Positions 12,247-14,456 of a stretch of 14,456 bases of DNA are shown piece after piece. The stretch is from assembly GCA_041488455.1 (NCBI GenBank), contig JBGPPG010000084.1, forward strand, positions 1 to 14,456. Direction: 5' to 3'. Made by a program: the position numbers and the translations under genes. This stretch comes from DASQPE01 sp041488455 (GTDB lineage Bacteria; Gemmatimonadota; Gemmatimonadetes; Gemmatimonadales; GWC2-71-9). Under the pieces are notes generated by a model. That model worked only from the letters and a program-made list of their open reading frames with translations, was not told the origin of the DNA and did not search any database. How positions within the stretch are numbered: the stretch's first letter is position 1; each line of letters opens with the position of its first letter.

Positions 12247-12280
12247 GCGGAGGGCCCGGGTTCAAACCCGGGCCCTCCGC
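12247..12280. terminator. Perfect 16-bp-arm palindrome between convergent genes, probable bidirectional terminator
   Basis: GCGGAGGGCCCGGGTT (12247-12262) and its exact complement AACCCGGGCCCTCCGC (12265-12280) are separated by CA. It lies between patA (plus, ends 12159) and pilC (minus, ends 12307), where a shared terminator is expected. On the plus strand it is followed by ATCTTTCACC, and on the minus strand by TGCGTTTATG, both short T-runs. The stem would be extremely stable. The inner part also looks like a tRNA T-arm, but no tRNA is present. Confidence 0.7.
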
Positions 12281-12306
12281 ATCTTTCACCTTCGACGGCG
12301 CAGGCC

Positions 12307-13515
12307 TTACTGCACCGTATTCATCATGTCGAAGATCGGCAGGTACATCGCCACCACCATGCCACCCACGACCACGCCCAGGACCACAATCATCATCGGC
12401 TCCATCAGCGAGAGGAGCGCGCTGACCGCCACGTCCACCTCTTCGTCGTAGAAGTCCGCGATCTTCGTCAGCATCTCGTCCAGGCCGCCGGTCTGCTCGC
12501 CCACCGCGATCATCGAGATCACCATCGGCGGGAATACCTTCGACTTCTCCAGCGGTGCCGCGATCGTCTCACCACCAGCGATCGACTGCCGGGAGGCCAT
12601 GACCGCGTCGTGGATGACCATGTTGCCCGCCGTCTTCGCCGTGATCTCCAGCCCCTCGAGGATCGAGACGCCCGAGGAGATCAGCGTGCCCAGCGTCCGG
12701 GTGAAGCGCGAGACCGCCGACTTCCGGAGCAGGTCGCCCAGCACCGGGGACTTAAGCAGGAGCGAGTCGATGTTCTTGCGGCCGCTGGTCGACCCGTAGT
12801 AGCGCCGGATCCCGAAGATGGCGAGACCGATGACGCCCAGGATCGCCCACCAGTACCCGATCAGCAGGTCCGACATCCCGATCACGATCCGGGTCGGCAG
12901 CGGGAGCTCCATGCTCACCGAGGCGAACATGGTCTGGAAGACCGGGATCACGAAGATCAGCAGGATCGCGATCGCGATGCCCGCCACCGAGATGATCACG
13001 CCCGGGTAGACCATCGCGCCCTTCACCTTGCGCATCAGGGCGTCGTTCTTCTCCAGGAAGGTCGCGAGCCGGAGGAGAATCGTGTCCAGAATACCACCGG
13101 CCTCGCCGGCGGCGACCATGTTGACGTAGAGGTCGCTGAACGCCCGCGGGTGCTTGCTGAACGCGTCGGCGAGCGTGTTGCCCGACTCCACGTCGTAGAC
13201 CACCGCGCGGGTGACCTCCGCCAACGATTTGTTCTCCGTCTGCTGCGCCAGAATGTTGAGCGACTGGACCAGCGGCAGACCGGCGTTGATCATCGTGGCG
13301 AACTGCCTGGTGAAGATCACGATATCGCGGGTCTTGATCCGCTGGGCCCCCGGCAGCGTGAACTTGATCTGCTTGGGCGCCTCGCGGACGCTCACCAGAA
13401 TCAGCCGGTTTTTCCGGAGGTAGTTGTTGACCTCGGTCTGGCTCGGCACGTCGAGCTGGCCCTTCTGGATCTGTCCGTTCGCGGCGTTGCGCGCGGTGTA
13501 TTCGAACATCGGCAT
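12307..13515 (-). CDS. pilC: Type IV pilus inner-membrane platform protein PilC (T2SS F family)
   Basis: The integral membrane platform on which the PilB and PilT motors act during pilus extension and retraction. It has 402 aa, the usual length. Seen: N-terminal FEYTARNAANGQIQKGQLD (4-22); a first T2SSF domain at about 65-190 starting IVIFTRQFATMINAGLPLVQ, with MVAAGEAGGILD (133-144) and the helix IAIAILLIFVIPVF; a central hydrophobic segment at about 218-237; and a second T2SSF domain at about 268-390 with FTRTLGTLISSGVSILEGLE (271-290), IAVGEQTGGLDEML (336-349) and EPMMIVVLGVVVGGMVVAMY (372-391). The C-terminus LPIFDMMNTV is typical. The first ATG (13515) has AGGGAG about seven bases ahead and is preferred over Met3 (13509). 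It lies 18 nt downstream of pilT, clearly in the same operon. It is complete with no missing motif. Confidence 0.96.
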   Translation of the reverse strand: MPMFEYTARNAANGQIQKGQLDVPSQTEVNNYLRKNRLILVSVREAPKQIKFTLPGAQRIKTRDIVIFTRQFATMINAGLPLVQSLNILAQQTENKSLAEVTRAVVYDVESGNTLADAFSKHPRAFSDLYVNMVAAGEAGGILDTILLRLATFLEKNDALMRKVKGAMVYPGVIISVAGIAIAILLIFVIPVFQTMFASVSMELPLPTRIVIGMSDLLIGYWWAILGVIGLAIFGIRRYYGSTSGRKNIDSLLLKSPVLGDLLRKSAVSRFTRTLGTLISSGVSILEGLEITAKTAGNMVIHDAVMASRQSIAGGETIAAPLEKSKVFPPMVISMIAVGEQTGGLDEMLTKIADFYDEEVDVAVSALLSLMEPMMIVVLGVVVGGMVVAMYLPIFDMMNTVQ

Positions 13516-13533
13516 CGGTCGTTCTCCCTAGTC

Positions 13534-14456
13534 CTAGCGGCGGGTGGCGCCGGCGGCGCGCAGCGGCTTCTCGCCCACCGGGGGAATGTCCTGCTCTTCC
13601 ATCGGCCGCTGGCCGATCATGCGGAGGAACTCGTTCGGATCCCCCGACACCCTGAGGCACTCGTCCTCGGTCACCTCGCGCCCCATGTACAGCTGGTAGA
13701 GCGCGTCGTTCATCGTCTGCATCCCGTACTTCTTGCCCGACTGCATGGCCGAGTAGATCTGGTGGATCTTCTCGTCGCGGATCAGGGCGCGGATGGCCGC
13801 CGTCGCGACCATGATCTCCGCCGCCATCACCCGGCCGCGCCCCTTGGCCTTGGGCAGCAGCGTCTGGGTGATCACGCCCTCGAGCACGAAGGCGAGCTGC
13901 GCCCGCACCTGCGACTGCTGGTTGTGCGGGAAGACGTCGATGATGCGGTTGATCGATTCGGCGGCCGAATTCGTGTGGAGCGTCGCGAGCGCCAGGTGGC
14001 CGGTCTCCGCGATCGTGAGCGCGGCGGCGATCGTCTCCAGGTCGCGCATTTCGCCGACCAGGATCACGTCCGGGTCCTCACGGAGCGCGTACTTGAGCGC
14101 GGTGGCGAAGTTCTTCGTGTCGGTGCCGACCTCGCGCTGGTTGACGATACAGGCCTGGTGGCGGTGGATGAACTCGATCGGGTCCTCCACCGTGATGATG
14201 TGGCCCTTCCGCTCCTTGTTGATCTTGTCGATGATCGCGGCCAGGGTCGTGGACTTGCCCGACCCCGTCGGCCCGGTCACCAGGATCAGACCCCGGGGAC
14301 GCTCCGCCAGCTTGGCAATCACCGGCGGCAAGCCAAGCTCGTGGAACGTTCGCACATTGAAGGGAATCATGCGGATTACCATGGCCACGCAGCCCCGTTG
14401 CTTGAACACGTTGCCACGGAAGCGGGCCAGGTTCTGGATCCCGAAGCTGAAGTCCA
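13534..14456 (-). CDS. pilT: Type IV pilus retraction ATPase PilT, N-terminus beyond window edge
   Basis: A hexameric motor that depolymerises pili, driving twitching motility and DNA uptake. The last 306 codons are visible; the frame is open to the right edge, so the N-terminal PAS-like part is missing. Counting from the first visible codon: DFSFGIQNLARFRGNVF (1-17, the junction of the N-terminal domain); GLILVTGPTGSGKSTTLAAI (55-74) with Walker A; ITVEDPIEFIH (87-97, Asp box); DPDVILVGEMRD (127-138, Walker B, Glu135); and TGHLALATLHTNSAAESINR (151-170, His box). Then come AIRALIRDEKIHQIYSAMQS, close to the PilT AIRNLI motif, and GMQTMNDALYQLY. The C-terminal tail of about 45 residues after TEDECLRVSGDP is longer than in many PilT proteins. 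An internal GTG at 14409 is not the true start. The downstream neighbour pilC supports PilT over PilU. Confidence 0.94.
   Translation of the reverse strand, partial: DFSFGIQNLARFRGNVFKQRGCVAMVIRMIPFNVRTFHELGLPPVIAKLAERPRGLILVTGPTGSGKSTTLAAIIDKINKERKGHIITVEDPIEFIHRHQACIVNQREVGTDTKNFATALKYALREDPDVILVGEMRDLETIAAALTIAETGHLALATLHTNSAAESINRIIDVFPHNQQSQVRAQLAFVLEGVITQTLLPKAKGRGRVMAAEIMVATAAIRALIRDEKIHQIYSAMQSGKKYGMQTMNDALYQLYMGREVTEDECLRVSGDPNEFLRMIGQRPMEEQDIPPVGEKPLRAAGATRR

Noticed and set aside
12240..12285. A tRNA gene suggested by the T-arm-like sequence at 12252-12280
   Set aside because: There is no D-arm, anticodon arm or 5' acceptor strand at the right distance upstream, and no CCA end. 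The sequence is a perfect palindrome between convergent genes, so a terminator is the better reading.
1..14456. CRISPR arrays, insertion sequences, phage genes, toxin-antitoxin or restriction modules
   Set aside because: No regularly spaced repeats, transposase or integrase motifs, or defence-type small gene pairs were seen on either strand.

Overview
The window is GC-rich bacterial DNA, about 14.5 kb, packed with genes. A SusC/RagA-type TonB-linked outer-membrane receptor shows a Gram-negative envelope. Together with the high GC content and a pilT-pilC pair, this best fits Gemmatimonadota. High-GC Bacteroidota or Acidobacteriota cannot be excluded, because there is no rRNA or other phylogenetic marker here. 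I count 13 protein genes: 11 complete and one cut at each window edge.

Layout. (1) 1-1153, minus: N-terminal part of a SusC/RagA receptor, running off the left edge. (2) 1154-1430: non-coding, with two tandem hairpins. (3) 5378 down to 1431, minus: a four-gene ABC importer of the polyamine/opine/iron family, in the order binding lipoprotein, ATPase, permease, permease. The genes abut or overlap, and GTG starts follow the first gene. (4) 5379-5457: a short divergent promoter region. (5) 5458-10686, plus: a GABA-type aminotransferase, then a second complete importer in the order ATPase, permease, permease, PotF-like binding protein, with coupled start/stop junctions. (6) 10768-12159, plus: a putrescine aminotransferase of the E. 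coli YgjG/PatA type, with a TTG start. (7) 12160-12306: a terminator region between convergent genes, dominated by a perfect 16-bp-arm palindrome. (8) 14456 down to 12307, minus: pilT (5' end missing) followed by pilC, part of a type IV pilus operon that probably continues to the right.

How it fits together. The plus-strand genes form a readable polyamine-use module. The PotF-like protein captures putrescine or a close relative, PotA/B/C bring it in, PatA would convert putrescine to 4-aminobutanal, and GabT would convert GABA to succinate semialdehyde. The aldehyde dehydrogenases needed between and after these steps are not in the window. The divergent minus-strand importer belongs to the same broad family, but its binding protein lacks the acidic pocket residue that PotF and PotD use, so its substrate may differ. 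The type IV pilus genes are a separate unit.

I found no CRISPR array, tRNA or rRNA gene, insertion sequence or prophage. I also found no clear case for a wholly new system. The points most worth following are the divergent twin importers, the altered EAA loops and binding pocket of the minus-strand system, and the cysteine cluster in the GABA aminotransferase.
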